Notes under the pieces: generated by a model | What the model saw: only the letters and a program-made list of their open reading frames with translations | What the model was told of the DNA's origin: nothing | Databases searched by the model: none | Made by a program: the position numbers and the translations under genes | Part shown: piece by piece, positions 53,528-61,805 of the stretch | Layout: each line of letters begins with the position of its first letter | How positions within the stretch are numbered: position 1 is the stretch's first letter | Source: Pseudomonas putida S13.1.2 | GTDB taxonomy: Bacteria > Pseudomonadota > Gammaproteobacteria > Pseudomonadales > Pseudomonadaceae | Assembly: GCF_000498395.2 (NCBI RefSeq) | Contig: NZ_CP010979.1 | Span: forward strand, 1,736,001 to 1,800,000 | Direction of reading: 5' to 3' | DNA: 64,000 bases

Positions 53528-54241
53528 ATGGATTGGAAAGTATTTCTGCTGCGCGTCAGCATTGCCCTGCTGCTGGGGGCACTGATCGGTGCCGAACGGC
53601 AATTGCGCCAACGCCTGACCGGGCTGCGCACCAATGCGCTGGTGAGTACCGGTGCCTGCCTGTTCGTGCTGATGACCCAGGCGGTGCCAGGCATGGCACC
53701 TGCCGATGCGTCGCGCGTCGCCGCGTATGTGGTATCAGGCATCGGCTTTCTCGGTGGCGGCGTGATCATGCGCGATGGTTTCAACGTGCGTGGCCTGAAC
53801 ACTGCGGCCACCTTGTGGTGCACCGCTGCAGTAGGCGTGCTGTGCAGCCTTGGGCTGCTGCTGGAGGCGGCACTGGGTAGCCTGGTGGTGCTGTGCGCCA
53901 ATATCCTGTTGCGTGACATCGCCCAGCGCCTGGATCGTCAGGACGTGGTGCCGGCCAGCGAAGTGGAACAACACTTCGAAGTGCGCATCGTCTGCCGCGC
54001 CGAGGACGAGATCCAGGTGCGCAGCCTGATGCTGCACAGCCTGGGCGATCCGCAATTGCGGTTGCAGTCACTGCAGAGCGCAGACCTGGACAGCCCTGCG
54101 CGCCTGGAAGTACGCGCCGAACTGCTGGGCACCGCGCAGGCACCGGCTCAACTGGAGCGGCTGGTCAGCCGGGTCAGCCTGGAAAAAGGCGTAAGCTCGG
54201 TGCGCTGGCAATTGCAGCCGCAGGAGTTGGCGGCGGACTAG
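53528..54241 (+). CDS. MgtC/SapB family membrane protein
   Basis: A 237-residue inner-membrane protein. About four or five N-terminal helices contain the family motifs LLLGALIGAERQLRQRLTGL (about residues 14-33) and GIGFLGGGVIM (about 76). The C-terminal cytoplasmic ACT-like domain lies at about 150-235. MgtC helps bacteria to live in low Mg2+ and inhibits the F1F0 ATPase in Salmonella. ATG 53528 has a GGAAGAGG ribosome site. A long leader with a possible short peptide precedes it. Confidence 0.87.
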   Translation: MDWKVFLLRVSIALLLGALIGAERQLRQRLTGLRTNALVSTGACLFVLMTQAVPGMAPADASRVAAYVVSGIGFLGGGVIMRDGFNVRGLNTAATLWCTAAVGVLCSLGLLLEAALGSLVVLCANILLRDIAQRLDRQDVVPASEVEQHFEVRIVCRAEDEIQVRSLMLHSLGDPQLRLQSLQSADLDSPARLEVRAELLGTAQAPAQLERLVSRVSLEKGVSSVRWQLQPQELAAD

Positions 54242-54425
54242 ACCCACAGGAGAGATTCTGGGTGGCAGAGGATCCGGCTGGGCGCATTGTGGGGTTTGCG
54301 TGCGCCCGGCTTGCGGGCCGAACGACTCCGGGGCATGCTTGCCAGTGAGCACGTTCACGGTCTGCAAGGGCGATGTGCAATGCGCCGCTGCCTTGCTCAT
54401 TAGCCGTTGGGGGCGCAAAGCCAGA

Positions 54426-55994
54426 TCACGAATCCACACCCAGCACCACACTCCCCGCCACGCTATACCGGTCCCGCCCCTGCTGTTTGGCCTGGTACAA
54501 CGCCCGATCTGCCGCCGCGACCAGCGCCTCGGCAGTCACGCCCTCCCGCGCCAGGTCGCCCACTGCGATCCCCGCACTGAACGATACCCGTCCCAATGGG
54601 CTGGCCGCATGCTCCAGCATCTGCCGGCGTAACAGTTGCTGCAGCTCCTGCACCAACGCCTCTGCCCCACGGCCATCGGTGTCGGGCAACAACAGCGTGA
54701 ACTCCTCGCCGCCATAGCGCACAGCCAGGTCGGCGGGCCGCTTCAAGGCCTGTTGCAGCACCTCGGCAAAGCGCCGCAGGCACTGGTCGCCTGCCGGGTG
54801 CCCGTAGTGGTCGTTATAGGCTTTGAAGTAATCCAGGTCGAGCATGACCAGCGCCAGCGAATACCCTTGGCGGCGTGCCCGGCGCAGCTCTGACTCGAAC
54901 ACCGCATCCAGCCGGCGACGGTTACCCAGCCCGGTCAGGCTGTCGGTCAAGGCCAGCGCTTTCAGAGTCTGATGTGCCTGGAGCAGCGCCCGCTCTATGG
55001 CAATGCGCTCGCGCAACTGGCGCAGCACCACACCTGCGAACGCGGCCAGCCCGACCAGTAACAGCAACAGTACCGCCACCGATTTGATTGCATCATGCCG
55101 CCAAGGCGCGACGATCGACTCACGCGACAAGCCCGCCTCCACTACCAGCGGGTAGCTCGATAACGCGCGATAGCCATACAGCCGCGGCGTGCCATCGATC
55201 ACCGCGACCGCCTCGGCTACCCCTTCTGCGGCATACGGCAGGTGGTTACGGAAAATCTCGCTGTTGGCCAGGCTGCGGCCTACCACCTGTGCCACGAACG
55301 GGCGCCGTACCAGGATGGTACCGTCACGCTTGGCCAGCACCAGCGCACCGCGTTCGTCGATCTTGAAGTCGCCGTAATAGCGCACGAACCATTCCACTTT
55401 GATGGTGCCCAGCAATACACCGGCGAAGCTGCCGTCGGCATATTCCAGGCGCCTGGAAATAGGAATGATCAGATCGCCTGTCGAACGGCTGCGTACCACC
55501 GAACCGATACGTACCCCCCGGTCGGTGTGGTTGCGATGGTAAGCAAAGTAGTCGCGGTCGGCGTTATTGGCGTTGGGCGGGATTGCCGGCTGATCGGTAA
55601 CGATCCAGCTACCGTCCGGACCGTATACGAACAGCCCGTGCAGTTGCGGCATGATGCTTTTGTGCTGCACCAGCAAGGCATGCAGGCGCGGCCGGTCGAT
55701 GCGCTCGAAACCGTCGCCTTCCAGGCGTTCGGCCAAGGCAGCGGTAATGGCGTCGACCTGGCGGATAGCGTCCTCGGCATGCTGCGCCGTGGCCCGGGCC
55801 AGGTTGCTGACCATGTTCTCGGCATTGCTGTAGGCGTATCGGTAGTCACGCCAGATGCGCCAGCCTTCCACCAGCACAAATGCCAGCATCACGACCAACA
55901 TGAAAGCCAGTACCAGGCGGAACAGCGCCACGGCGCGGCCCTCGCCTGTTAGCGTGAAAAGTCCGTCGTCATCCTGTTTCCTGGCTGCGCACAT
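54426..55994 (-). CDS. Membrane diguanylate cyclase with periplasmic dCACHE sensor
   Basis: A 522-residue protein. TM1 lies at about residues 25-46, a large periplasmic sensor of the dCACHE type at about 47-295 (YFAYHRNH, GVLLGTIKVEWF), TM2 at about 303-325, and a GGDEF domain from about 348. The active site YGGEEF is intact, and an inhibitory-site RPAD lies five residues upstream of it, so both c-di-GMP synthesis and product feedback are expected. No EAL domain follows. Signal ligand unknown. Monocistronic and convergent with mgtC. Confidence 0.92.
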   Translation of the reverse strand: MCAARKQDDDGLFTLTGEGRAVALFRLVLAFMLVVMLAFVLVEGWRIWRDYRYAYSNAENMVSNLARATAQHAEDAIRQVDAITAALAERLEGDGFERIDRPRLHALLVQHKSIMPQLHGLFVYGPDGSWIVTDQPAIPPNANNADRDYFAYHRNHTDRGVRIGSVVRSRSTGDLIIPISRRLEYADGSFAGVLLGTIKVEWFVRYYGDFKIDERGALVLAKRDGTILVRRPFVAQVVGRSLANSEIFRNHLPYAAEGVAEAVAVIDGTPRLYGYRALSSYPLVVEAGLSRESIVAPWRHDAIKSVAVLLLLLVGLAAFAGVVLRQLRERIAIERALLQAHQTLKALALTDSLTGLGNRRRLDAVFESELRRARRQGYSLALVMLDLDYFKAYNDHYGHPAGDQCLRRFAEVLQQALKRPADLAVRYGGEEFTLLLPDTDGRGAEALVQELQQLLRRQMLEHAASPLGRVSFSAGIAVGDLAREGVTAEALVAAADRALYQAKQQGRDRYSVAGSVVLGVDS

Positions 55995-56146
55995 TGAAGT
56001 CCCTGGCCATACCGCGTTCGCCGCCCTTCACTATAGTTCAGCGTCGTACAGACGAAACCGGCGGCGAAAAAGATTAAACCTTTGCCTCACCCTCACCCTC
56101 AACTGTAAGCGACACTGAGGTCGCGCCACGGTTTAAGGAGTGAAGC

Positions 56147-56647
56147 ATGAGCAATCTCTTCATCAAGCGCGTTGGTTTCTCCATGGTGTTGGGCCTGGCA
56201 TCGGTGCACGCACTGGCGGCGAGCTCCGACGACTTCGTCGATGCGGCCACCGAGGCTGGCATTGCCGAAGTGGTCACCGGCAACCTGGCCAAGGAAAAAA
56301 GCCAGAATGCCGAAATCAAGACCTTCGCCCAGCAAATGGTCACTGACCACACCCAGGCAAACCAGAAACTCGGCGACATCGCCCGCAAGCTGGACATTTC
56401 CGTTCCGGACGAGGCAGCCATGACCGACAAGGTCAAGAAAATGATCCTGGAATGGCGTGATGAATCGTTCGACAAGTCGTACCTCAACAACCAGGTCGAC
56501 GCTCACGAAAAAGCGGTGGAACTGTTCAAGAAAGAGGCTGCATCGTCCGACAAGGCCGAGCTGAAGGCCTTTGCCAGCGAAACCCTGCCCAAACTCGAAC
56601 AGCACCTGGAGCATGCCAAGGCGCTTCAGGCCAAGCACGCCAAGTGA
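56147..56647 (+). CDS. DUF4142 domain protein, periplasmic
   Basis: A 166-residue protein with a signal peptide ending near VHALA (residue 23). A four-helix ferritin-like DUF4142 domain follows (EVVTGNLAKEKSQN, FAQQMVTDHTQAN, LEQHLEHAKALQ). Related proteins are induced by stress and lack iron ligands. The start ATG 56147 has an AAGGAG ribosome site. It is 8 bases from a small helical protein gene that should be co-transcribed. Confidence 0.85.
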   Translation: MSNLFIKRVGFSMVLGLASVHALAASSDDFVDAATEAGIAEVVTGNLAKEKSQNAEIKTFAQQMVTDHTQANQKLGDIARKLDISVPDEAAMTDKVKKMILEWRDESFDKSYLNNQVDAHEKAVELFKKEAASSDKAELKAFASETLPKLEQHLEHAKALQAKHAK

Positions 56648-56655
56648 GGCCCCCC

Positions 56656-56907
56656 ATGAGTAACGATGCATTGAAAACCGAAGTGCTTACCCGCCTGCTG
56701 CATGCGCACCCTGAAGGGCTGGGCAAGGAAGTGCTGGACAACTACCGCGGTGAGAAAGCGGTGGCTGGCATGCTCAAGACACTGCAGGAAGCCGGCCTGA
56801 TTCACGACGGCAGCGTGGTGGTGGGGAGTGACCACCAGATCAGCGTGCACTACCCGATCAAGCTGTCGGCGTCGGGTGTTGAAGCTGCGCGACAAGCCGA
56901 ATCCTGA
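56656..56907 (+). CDS. Small winged-helix-like conserved protein
   Basis: An 83-residue protein with a helix-turn-helix-like beginning (EVLTRLLHAHPEGLGKEVLDN) and a beta-hairpin (SVVVGSDHQISVHYPIKLS), the pattern of a small winged helix. No DNA-binding evidence beyond shape. It lies 8 bases after the DUF4142 gene and ends in SASGVEAARQAES. Confidence 0.65.
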   Translation: MSNDALKTEVLTRLLHAHPEGLGKEVLDNYRGEKAVAGMLKTLQEAGLIHDGSVVVGSDHQISVHYPIKLSASGVEAARQAES

Positions 56908-56946
56908 ATACTTGCCCATCGGGCCATAAGGCCGCTTTCATGGAAA

Positions 56947-56974
56947 ACCTGCTAGCTCATTTGAGCTAGCAGGT
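56947..56974 (-). terminator. Terminator between convergent genes (best on minus strand)
   Basis: A perfect 13-bp stem ACCTGCTAGCTCA/TGAGCTAGCAGGT with a 2-base gap. On the minus strand it is followed by TTTTCC, so it ends transcription of the small acidic gene at 57018; it may also serve the convergent genes. Confidence 0.75.
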
Positions 56975-57017
56975 GCTCTGTTGAAGTGAGCTGGGCGATC
57001 TCCCGCACTGACCGCAC

Positions 57018-57182
57018 TCACTTGTCCTTTTCAATGTCCCTGGGCGCCTTGGCCGGACCTTGCGGATCCACCTGCGGGTCGTCGACATCCGGGGAATCAG
57101 GGTCGAAACCAAGGTCGTCCGGTTTATCCGCCTGCTCCGTCGAGTGAGGCCCCTCTTTGCGTACTGGCTCTGAATCATGCAT
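57018..57182 (-). CDS. Small acidic proline-rich protein
   Basis: A 54-residue hydrophilic protein, ATG 57182 with a GGGAGAA ribosome site. Repeated Asp-Pro motifs (DPDSPDVDDPQVDPQG) dominate, and it is expected to be disordered. Composition resembles the 56-residue protein at 29082. No family assigned. Confidence 0.6.
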   Translation of the reverse strand: MHDSEPVRKEGPHSTEQADKPDDLGFDPDSPDVDDPQVDPQGPAKAPRDIEKDK

Positions 57183-57237
57183 GGCGTTTTCTCCCGTGAG
57201 TGTCAAAGGAAGAACGCGCCAGCCACGGAAAGTTTGA

Positions 57238-58224
57238 TTAATCTGCAACCGGGGCCAGTTGCGCGCGACATTGCGCCAGTGCCTGGTCACGTTCCTTCAG
57301 CTGCTCCTCAAACCGCTGCAACTGCCGCGCCTGTTCAGCGCACACATCGCGCCTGTTCTCCAGGCTTTGCGCTTGCACATCCAGCTGCCGGCGCATTTCC
57401 TCACTGGCGCCCTGGGCCTGGGCCAGGATCGTGCGCAAACCCTGAATCTGCGCATCGCGTTGTTCCAGCAACTCGTCCTGCGCCCGGCACTCACTGGCCG
57501 CCTGGCGGTGCTCACCTAGCAAGCGCTCGTTATCCCGGTGCAGGCGGGTCAGTTCGTCCTGCTTGACGATCATGCCCTGCTGCAACTGACGTACTTCCAC
57601 CTGCATCTGCTGCAACTGCGCTTCGTGGCGGCGCTGTTCCTGCTCGCGCTGTTCACGGCTGGCATTGCGATAGTGCTCCAGGGCATCACGGGCATGGCGG
57701 TGCTTGTCTTCCAGCGACTTGACCTGTTCGTCCTTGTCGGCCAGGCGCACCTGCAACTCACCCAGCGATTGGTTAAGGCTGGCACTGCGTAGCTGTTCGG
57801 CTTGCAGCGTGCTTTGTGTGGACAACAGTTTTTCTGTCTCGGCGGCCAATGCCGCTGCATCGATCTTGTGCTGCTGATGCGCAGCAGCCAGAGCTTGCTG
57901 GGCGATTTCCAACTGCGCTTCAAGCTTTTCCCGCTGTTGAGTGAACGTGCTCTCGGCTTGCTCGATCTTCAGGTCGGCTTCGTCCTGCAGCTGGGTTGCC
58001 AATTGCCCGACCAGGCGGCTCAGCACATCGCTCAGCGCCACGCCGCCTTCAGAAGCCACCGGTTGCTGGCCGTTCAACTCCTTCAAGTAGCGGTGGATCG
58101 TGGTTTTGGAGCCGGTATTGCCCAGCTCGATACGTATGGCATCGATGCTGGGGTTCTCGCCCCGGGCAATCAGCGCCTGACGCGCCTGCTGCACTACCAC
58201 CTTGTTGATACCGCCCCGGGCCAT
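57238..58224 (-). CDS. KfrA-like DNA-binding coiled-coil protein
   Basis: A 328-residue protein with an N-terminal KfrA-type DNA-binding domain (about residues 1-70; GGINKVVVQQARQALIARGENPS, TGSKTTIHRYLKEL) and a continuous coiled coil of Gln, Glu, Leu and Arg from about 85 to 325. Plasmid KfrA autoregulates its gene and forms a filament on DNA, assisting partition. This chromosomal homologue is one of a group found in pseudomonads. ATG 58224 has an AGGAGC site. Three GTAC-centred repeats lie directly upstream. Confidence 0.82.
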   Translation of the reverse strand: MARGGINKVVVQQARQALIARGENPSIDAIRIELGNTGSKTTIHRYLKELNGQQPVASEGGVALSDVLSRLVGQLATQLQDEADLKIEQAESTFTQQREKLEAQLEIAQQALAAAHQQHKIDAAALAAETEKLLSTQSTLQAEQLRSASLNQSLGELQVRLADKDEQVKSLEDKHRHARDALEHYRNASREQREQEQRRHEAQLQQMQVEVRQLQQGMIVKQDELTRLHRDNERLLGEHRQAASECRAQDELLEQRDAQIQGLRTILAQAQGASEEMRRQLDVQAQSLENRRDVCAEQARQLQRFEEQLKERDQALAQCRAQLAPVAD

Positions 58225-58242
58225 GCTTGCTCCTACGATTTT

Positions 58243-58273
58243 GTACTGTGTTATGTACCATGTAATTACGTAC
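58243..58273. promoter_or_regulatory. Candidate autoregulatory operator of the KfrA-like gene
   Basis: Three GTAC boxes (58243-58246, 58255-58258, 58270-58273) and the palindrome GTAATTAC (58262-58269) lie in a 31-base AT-rich stretch directly upstream of the gene. KfrA proteins bind inverted repeats at their own promoter. Confidence 0.4.
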
Positions 58274-58463
58274 TAATTATGGCGATAATTCACCATGCCT
58301 GCAAACATTTCCTCAGGCGGAATAATCACGGCTTATCGCATGTGAGAAGCAAAATGCTGTTGTTTTTGACGCAGGCAGCCGTACGGAAGCCGCAGGCGCA
58401 CGACCTTGTGCCGGTTACGCTTTGCCGCCACCATGGGCGTCCAGCACTGATTACCGACAGAAA

Positions 58464-59069
58464 ATGAACCTGGAAAACTACAAGGCAATCGCCGACAGCA
58501 TCGCCCTGCTGCTGTACCCGCACGCTGAAGTCATCGTCCATGACCTGCGCAGCCAGACGGTGGTGCACATCGCCAACAACTTCTCCCAACGCAAACTGGG
58601 CGATGATTCGGCGATCGACCACGAATTGGGCGATGTGCTTGACGGCGCCAACCTGGGCCCGTACGAGAAGCTCAACTGGAACGGCCAGAAGGTCCGGTCT
58701 ATCAGTACCGTCCTGCGCAACGCAGAGGGCGAAGCCGAGCACCTGATGTGCATCAATCTGAACGTGTCGGTACTGGAGCAAGCCCGTGTCGCGCTCGATG
58801 CGTTCTTCCAGATGGGCCGGCTGGTACCGCAACCTGACTCGCTGTTCCGCAACGACTGGCAGGAACGTATCAACACCTTCCTGCATGCGTGGCTGCAAGC
58901 GCGCAACCTCTCGCTACAGACACTGCAGATGAAGGACAAGCGCAGCCTCGTGCAGGCACTGCACGCCGAAGGCGCGTTCGAAGGGCGAAGTGGTGCTGAC
59001 TATGTCGCCAACGTGCTGAGCATGGGCCGGGCCACCGTGTACAAGTACCTGAAAGAGCTGAAGACCTAG
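58464..59069 (+). CDS. YheO/DauR-type transcriptional regulator (PAS-like + HTH)
   Basis: A 201-residue regulator with the YheO-like PAS domain (about residues 5-115; ALLLYPHAEVIVHDL) and a C-terminal helix-turn-helix (about 140-200; RSGADYVANVLSMGRATVYKYLKEL). P. aeruginosa DauR, of this family, controls D-arginine breakdown. Here it precedes a PLP-dependent dehydratase and a broken ornithine cyclodeaminase gene on the same strand, so it probably controls that catabolic pair. ATG 58464 follows an ACAGAAA sequence. Confidence 0.85.
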   Translation: MNLENYKAIADSIALLLYPHAEVIVHDLRSQTVVHIANNFSQRKLGDDSAIDHELGDVLDGANLGPYEKLNWNGQKVRSISTVLRNAEGEAEHLMCINLNVSVLEQARVALDAFFQMGRLVPQPDSLFRNDWQERINTFLHAWLQARNLSLQTLQMKDKRSLVQALHAEGAFEGRSGADYVANVLSMGRATVYKYLKELKT

Positions 59070-59116
59070 CGCGCCCTTGACCGACAGAACGCCGCCACCG
59101 GCTGTGCTCGCGCACT

Positions 59117-59149
59117 TGTCTACCATGGATAATTATTCTACCGTAGACA
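59117..59149. promoter_or_regulatory. Operator-like inverted repeat before the dehydratase
   Basis: A perfect TGTCTAC/GTAGACA repeat (59117-59123, 59143-59149) encloses an AT-rich near-palindrome GGATAATTATTC. It sits in the promoter zone 23 bases before the ATG at 59172 and is probably read by the adjacent YheO-type regulator. Confidence 0.45.
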
Positions 59150-59171
59150 GATATTCCATATGGAGCGCAGC

Positions 59172-60173
59172 ATGCCAGTCTTTACAGCTTCACCGACCTT
59201 TGCCGACAGCCTTTACCTCGATGCACTGTACGAATCCATCAAGGAAGCACACAGCGCACTGCGCCCAGCCGTCAGCATCACACCGCTCACCTACAGCGCC
59301 CGGTTGTCGGCTTTGACCGGCTGCGAAGTCTTGTTGAAATGCGAACACCTGCAGCACACGGGGTCGTTCAAGTTCCGTGGCGCCAGCAACAAGATCCGCC
59401 TGCTGCCGACCGAAGCACGCAAGCATGGGGTAATCGCTGCTTCTTCCGGCAACCATGGGCAGGCACTCGCATTGGCCGGCAAAACGGCTGGCGTGCCAGT
59501 GACTGTCTACACCGCCACTTCCGCCTCGCCATACAAACTGGAGGCGATGCGTGCGCTGGGCGCCGAAGTGCTTTGCCTGCCCACGGACCCGCTAAGTGCA
59601 GAGCTGGAGGCAGGCAGGCAAGCCAAGGCTCAGGGTGTACCGTTCGTGTCCCCCTACAACGACCTGCAAGTCATTGCCGGCCAGGGCACCATCGGCATGG
59701 AGTTGTTCGAGCAGGCACCCGACCTGGACGCGGTGTTTGTTGCCGTCGGCGGTGGCGGGATGATTGCCGGCATCGCTGCCGCCTTGCGCGTGCTCAAGCC
59801 GGGTACCGAGATAATCGGCTGCTGGCCGGCGAATGACCCGGCACTGGAGCAATCCCTCAAGGCCGGAGAGATTGTCGAGGTGGACGCCCGCGAAACGCTG
59901 TCGGACGGCACAGCTGGCGGCGTTGAGCCCGGCGCCATCACCTTGCCACTGTGCCAGGCGTTGCTCACCGATACCGTACTGGTCAGCGAAGACGAAATTC
60001 GCGCCGCCATGCGCGATATCGCCAGCAATGAACGCTGGATCATCGAAGGCGCTGCAGCGGTTGCGGTCGCCGGCATGAAAAAGCTCGCCGAGCGCTATCA
60101 GGGCAAGCGTGTCGCAGTGATCCTGTGCGGCCGTAACATCGTGCTGGAAAAATTCCTCGAGGCCGTTCAATGA
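59172..60173 (+). CDS. PLP-dependent threonine/serine dehydratase-like enzyme
   Basis: A 333-residue fold-type II PLP enzyme. The Schiff-base Lys is in HTGSFKFRGASNK (about residue 62), with SSGNHGQALA (about 90) and the phosphate-binding VGGGGMIAG (about 192). It likely removes water and ammonia from a hydroxyamino acid (threonine, serine or hydroxyaspartate). Such a gene is paired with an ornithine cyclodeaminase homologue in several catabolic clusters, including ectoine utilisation (EutB/EutC). ATG 59172 has a GGAG ribosome site; ATG 59160 does not. Its stop overlaps the pseudogene start. Confidence 0.87.
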   Translation: MPVFTASPTFADSLYLDALYESIKEAHSALRPAVSITPLTYSARLSALTGCEVLLKCEHLQHTGSFKFRGASNKIRLLPTEARKHGVIAASSGNHGQALALAGKTAGVPVTVYTATSASPYKLEAMRALGAEVLCLPTDPLSAELEAGRQAKAQGVPFVSPYNDLQVIAGQGTIGMELFEQAPDLDAVFVAVGGGGMIAGIAAALRVLKPGTEIIGCWPANDPALEQSLKAGEIVEVDARETLSDGTAGGVEPGAITLPLCQALLTDTVLVSEDEIRAAMRDIASNERWIIEGAAAVAVAGMKKLAERYQGKRVAVILCGRNIVLEKFLEAVQ

Positions 60174-60538
60174 AAGTCTTCAGCAAGGCGCAGATCACCG
60201 CCAGCTTCAACCCGGAGCTGGCAGTTAGCCTGCTGGAATAAGGCTTCATCGCCTACTCCAGCGGCAAGGTCCAGGTACCGCCCGTGCAGGCCTTCGCATT
60301 TCAAGCGGCGAACGGTGACTGCTGCGTGAAATCGGCCTACATCGAAGGCAGCCCTACCTTCACCGTCAAGCTTTCAACCGGTTTTTATGACAACCCTTCC
60401 AAGGGCCTGCCGAGCAACGATGGCCTGATGCTGGTCCTCTCGGCGCTCACCGGGCAGCCGCTGGCACTGCTGCAGGACCAAGGCTGGCTGACCGCCATGC
60501 GCACCGCGCTGGCCGGGCGTATCGCTGCCCGGCACTGA
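60170..60538 (+). pseudogene. Ornithine cyclodeaminase family pseudogene
   Basis: ATG 60170 overlaps the dehydratase stop by 4 bases and begins as a normal ornithine cyclodeaminase/mu-crystallin N-terminus. Codon 24 is TAA (60239-60241), but the frame continues in family style afterwards (GFIAYSSGKVQVPP, KLSTGFYDNP, GLMLVLSALTG, GWLTAMRTALAGRIAAR). It ends at 60538, just where the NAD-binding Rossmann half should begin. So there is both a nonsense codon and loss of about two thirds of the usual 310-340 residues. The stop may have arisen from CAA or CAG by C to T. Confidence 0.88.
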
Positions 60539-60559
60539 GCACCTGAACCCATAGCGAAG

Positions 60560-61801
60560 TCAGAGCAAACGCTGCACCTGCGCCGGCGTACGCTGCATCA
60601 GCATCTTGCCATTGCGTACCGACACCAGTGCATGCCCCTGGGTGCGCACCATTTCGTAATCGTCAGGCGCCGACAACAGCAACAGGTTTGCCGGCCGCCC
60701 CACCTCGATGCCGTAGCGCTCGCCCAGGTTCAAGGTGCGGGCGCTGTTATCGGTGATCAGGTCAAGGCAACGCTGAAGGTCTTCGTAGCCGAGCATGTGG
60801 CAGATGTGCAGGCCGGCCTCAAGAATGCGCAGGATATTGCCATTGCCCAACGGGTACCACGGGTCGACGATGGAGTCCTGGCCAAAGCACACGTTCATCC
60901 CGGCACGGTCGATCTCGGCAACACGGGTGACGCCACGGCGTTTGGGGTAGTTGTCGAAACGCCCCTGCAGGTGAATGCTCTCCGTCGGGCACGACACGAA
61001 GTTGATGCCCGACAGCTTGAGCAGGCGGAACAGCTTGTAGCAGTAGGCATTGTCATACGAGCCCATGGCCACGGTATGGCTGGCCGTCACCCGGGCACCC
61101 ATGCCGCGCACCCGGGCCTCTTCGGCCAACACTTCAAGAAAACGTGATTGCGGGTCATCGGTCTCGTCGCAGTGCACGTCCACCAGGCAACCGGTACGCT
61201 CGGCCAGGTCCATCAGAAACTTCACCGATGACACGCCCTGCTCGCGGGTGTTCTCGAAATGCGGAATGCCGCCGACCACATCGGCGCCGATGGCCACCGC
61301 TTCGGTCATCAGCGCCCGGCCGTTGGCGTACGACTCGATCCCCTCCTGCGGGAAGGCGACAATCTGCAGGTCGACTAGCTCGCGTACTTCGTCACGCACC
61401 TCGACCATAGCCTTGAGCGCGGTGAGTTTCGGGTCGGTCACATCGACGTGGGTGCGCACATGCTGGATTCCGTGGTCCACCAGCATGCCGATGGTCCTTT
61501 TCGCGCGTGTCTTGATGTCTTCATGGGTGGTGATTTCCTTGCGCTCGGCCCAGCATTCGATGCCTTCGAACAGGGTCCCGCTCATGTTCCACCGGGGTTC
61601 GCCGGCAGTCAGTGTGGCGTCGAGGTGGATATGCGGCTCGACAAAGGGCGCCACCACCAGGTTTTGCCCTGCGTCCTGGTCATGGGCGGCAACGGGCGCT
61701 ACCACCTCGGTCTGCGGCACGATGGCGGCAATGCGCTCGCCGTTCAGTTCGATGCGGAACAGACCAGGCTTGCCGCGCAGCCGTGCGTTGATGATGTTCA
61801 T
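60560..61801 (-). CDS. codA: Cytosine deaminase
   Basis: A 413-residue amidohydrolase that converts cytosine to uracil and ammonia. Metal ligands are visible in VEPHIHLDATL (about residue 55), VDVHCDETDD (about 205), ASHTVAMGSY (about 235) and FGQDSIVDPWYPLG (about 305), as in E. coli CodA. It is on the minus strand downstream of a PucR-type regulator and codB, forming codB-regulator-codA. ATG 61801; the gap from the regulator stop is 4 bases. Confidence 0.93.
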   Translation of the reverse strand: MNIINARLRGKPGLFRIELNGERIAAIVPQTEVVAPVAAHDQDAGQNLVVAPFVEPHIHLDATLTAGEPRWNMSGTLFEGIECWAERKEITTHEDIKTRAKRTIGMLVDHGIQHVRTHVDVTDPKLTALKAMVEVRDEVRELVDLQIVAFPQEGIESYANGRALMTEAVAIGADVVGGIPHFENTREQGVSSVKFLMDLAERTGCLVDVHCDETDDPQSRFLEVLAEEARVRGMGARVTASHTVAMGSYDNAYCYKLFRLLKLSGINFVSCPTESIHLQGRFDNYPKRRGVTRVAEIDRAGMNVCFGQDSIVDPWYPLGNGNILRILEAGLHICHMLGYEDLQRCLDLITDNSARTLNLGERYGIEVGRPANLLLLSAPDDYEMVRTQGHALVSVRNGKMLMQRTPAQVQRLL

Positions 61802-61805
61802 GCTG

